In this document: one piece after another, positions 6,327-6,344 of the stretch
Layout of the letters: every line of letters begins with the position of its first letter
Numbering within the stretch: position 1 is the first letter of the stretch
Assembly: GCA_020344295.1 (NCBI GenBank)
Contig: CP070819.1
Coordinates: 660,648-666,991, forward strand
Direction of reading: 5' to 3'
DNA: 6,344 nt
DNA from: Dehalococcoidia bacterium
GTDB lineage: Bacteria > Chloroflexota > Dehalococcoidia > SZUA-161
The notes under the pieces: generated by a model
Database searches by the model: none
Seen by the model: only the letters and a program-made list of their open reading frames with translations
Told to the model about the DNA's origin: nothing
Program-made: the position numbers and the translations under genes

Positions 6327-6344
6327 ATGAGTAAAAAGTGCCAT
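6327..6344 (+). CDS. Possible start of a downstream gene (3' end outside window)
   Basis: Only six codons from ATG are visible (MSKKCH), far too few to identify a product. This is the only one of the three + frames that stays open to the window end: the other two stop at TGA 6320-6322 and 6328-6330. The frame is open back to 6276, and the codons before the ATG (VSQVSVVDR) also look protein-like. The true start may therefore lie upstream at a non-standard codon near 6300, consistent with GGGAGG at 6284. No good Shine-Dalgarno site precedes 6327. It may equally be non-coding. Confidence 0.25.

Noticed and set aside
1..6344. CRISPR array, insertion sequence, tRNA or rRNA
   Set aside because: I saw no regularly spaced repeats, transposase motifs, terminal inverted repeats with target duplications, or cloverleaf/rRNA-like sequence.

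Overview
The window most likely comes from a strict anaerobe. Its largest gene combines the ATPase 'archerase' (activator) of 2-hydroxyacyl-CoA dehydratases and benzoyl-CoA reductases with dehydratase-like modules, a radical chemistry of oxygen-sensitive iron-sulfur enzymes. Base composition is moderate. AGA/AGG arginine and ATA isoleucine codons are common, and the Shine-Dalgarno sites are strong. This suits Chloroflexota (Dehalococcoidia-like), Clostridia-like or Desulfobacterota-like anaerobes, but I cannot place the lineage from sequence alone.

Layout, all recognised genes on the + strand: (1) bases 1-776 hold the 3' part of a gene for an alanine/glutamate-rich coiled-coil protein with an unrecognised C-terminal domain; its start lies outside the window. 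(2) Bases 777-1266 form a roughly 490-base gap with a terminator-like hairpin (891-919), an extended -10 promoter (1112-1120), a second terminator-like hairpin with a T6 run (1175-1196), a small hairpin (1228-1243) and a strong Shine-Dalgarno site. (3) Bases 1267-1926 encode a class II aldolase/adducin-family protein with intact metal ligands but an altered phosphate pocket. (4) Bases 1964-6205 encode a 1413-residue protein with two complete activase domains, a four-cysteine motif and two dehydratase-like halves. (5) Bases 6206-6344 hold a possible promoter, a ribosome-binding-like GGGAGG and the possible first codons of another gene.

The aldolase and the giant protein are 37 bases apart and probably form one transcription unit, started at about 1127 and perhaps controlled by the hairpin at 1175-1196. 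The most interesting reading is that the giant protein is a one-chain version of a normally multi-subunit system. The two activase domains supply the four cysteines that normally come from a homodimer to hold one [4Fe-4S] cluster, and each dehydratase-like half carries three well-placed cysteines like one dehydratase subunit. The substrate is unknown: no separate dehydratase, CoA-transferase or ferredoxin gene is visible. The pairing with an aldolase of altered active site suggests, but does not prove, a shared pathway.
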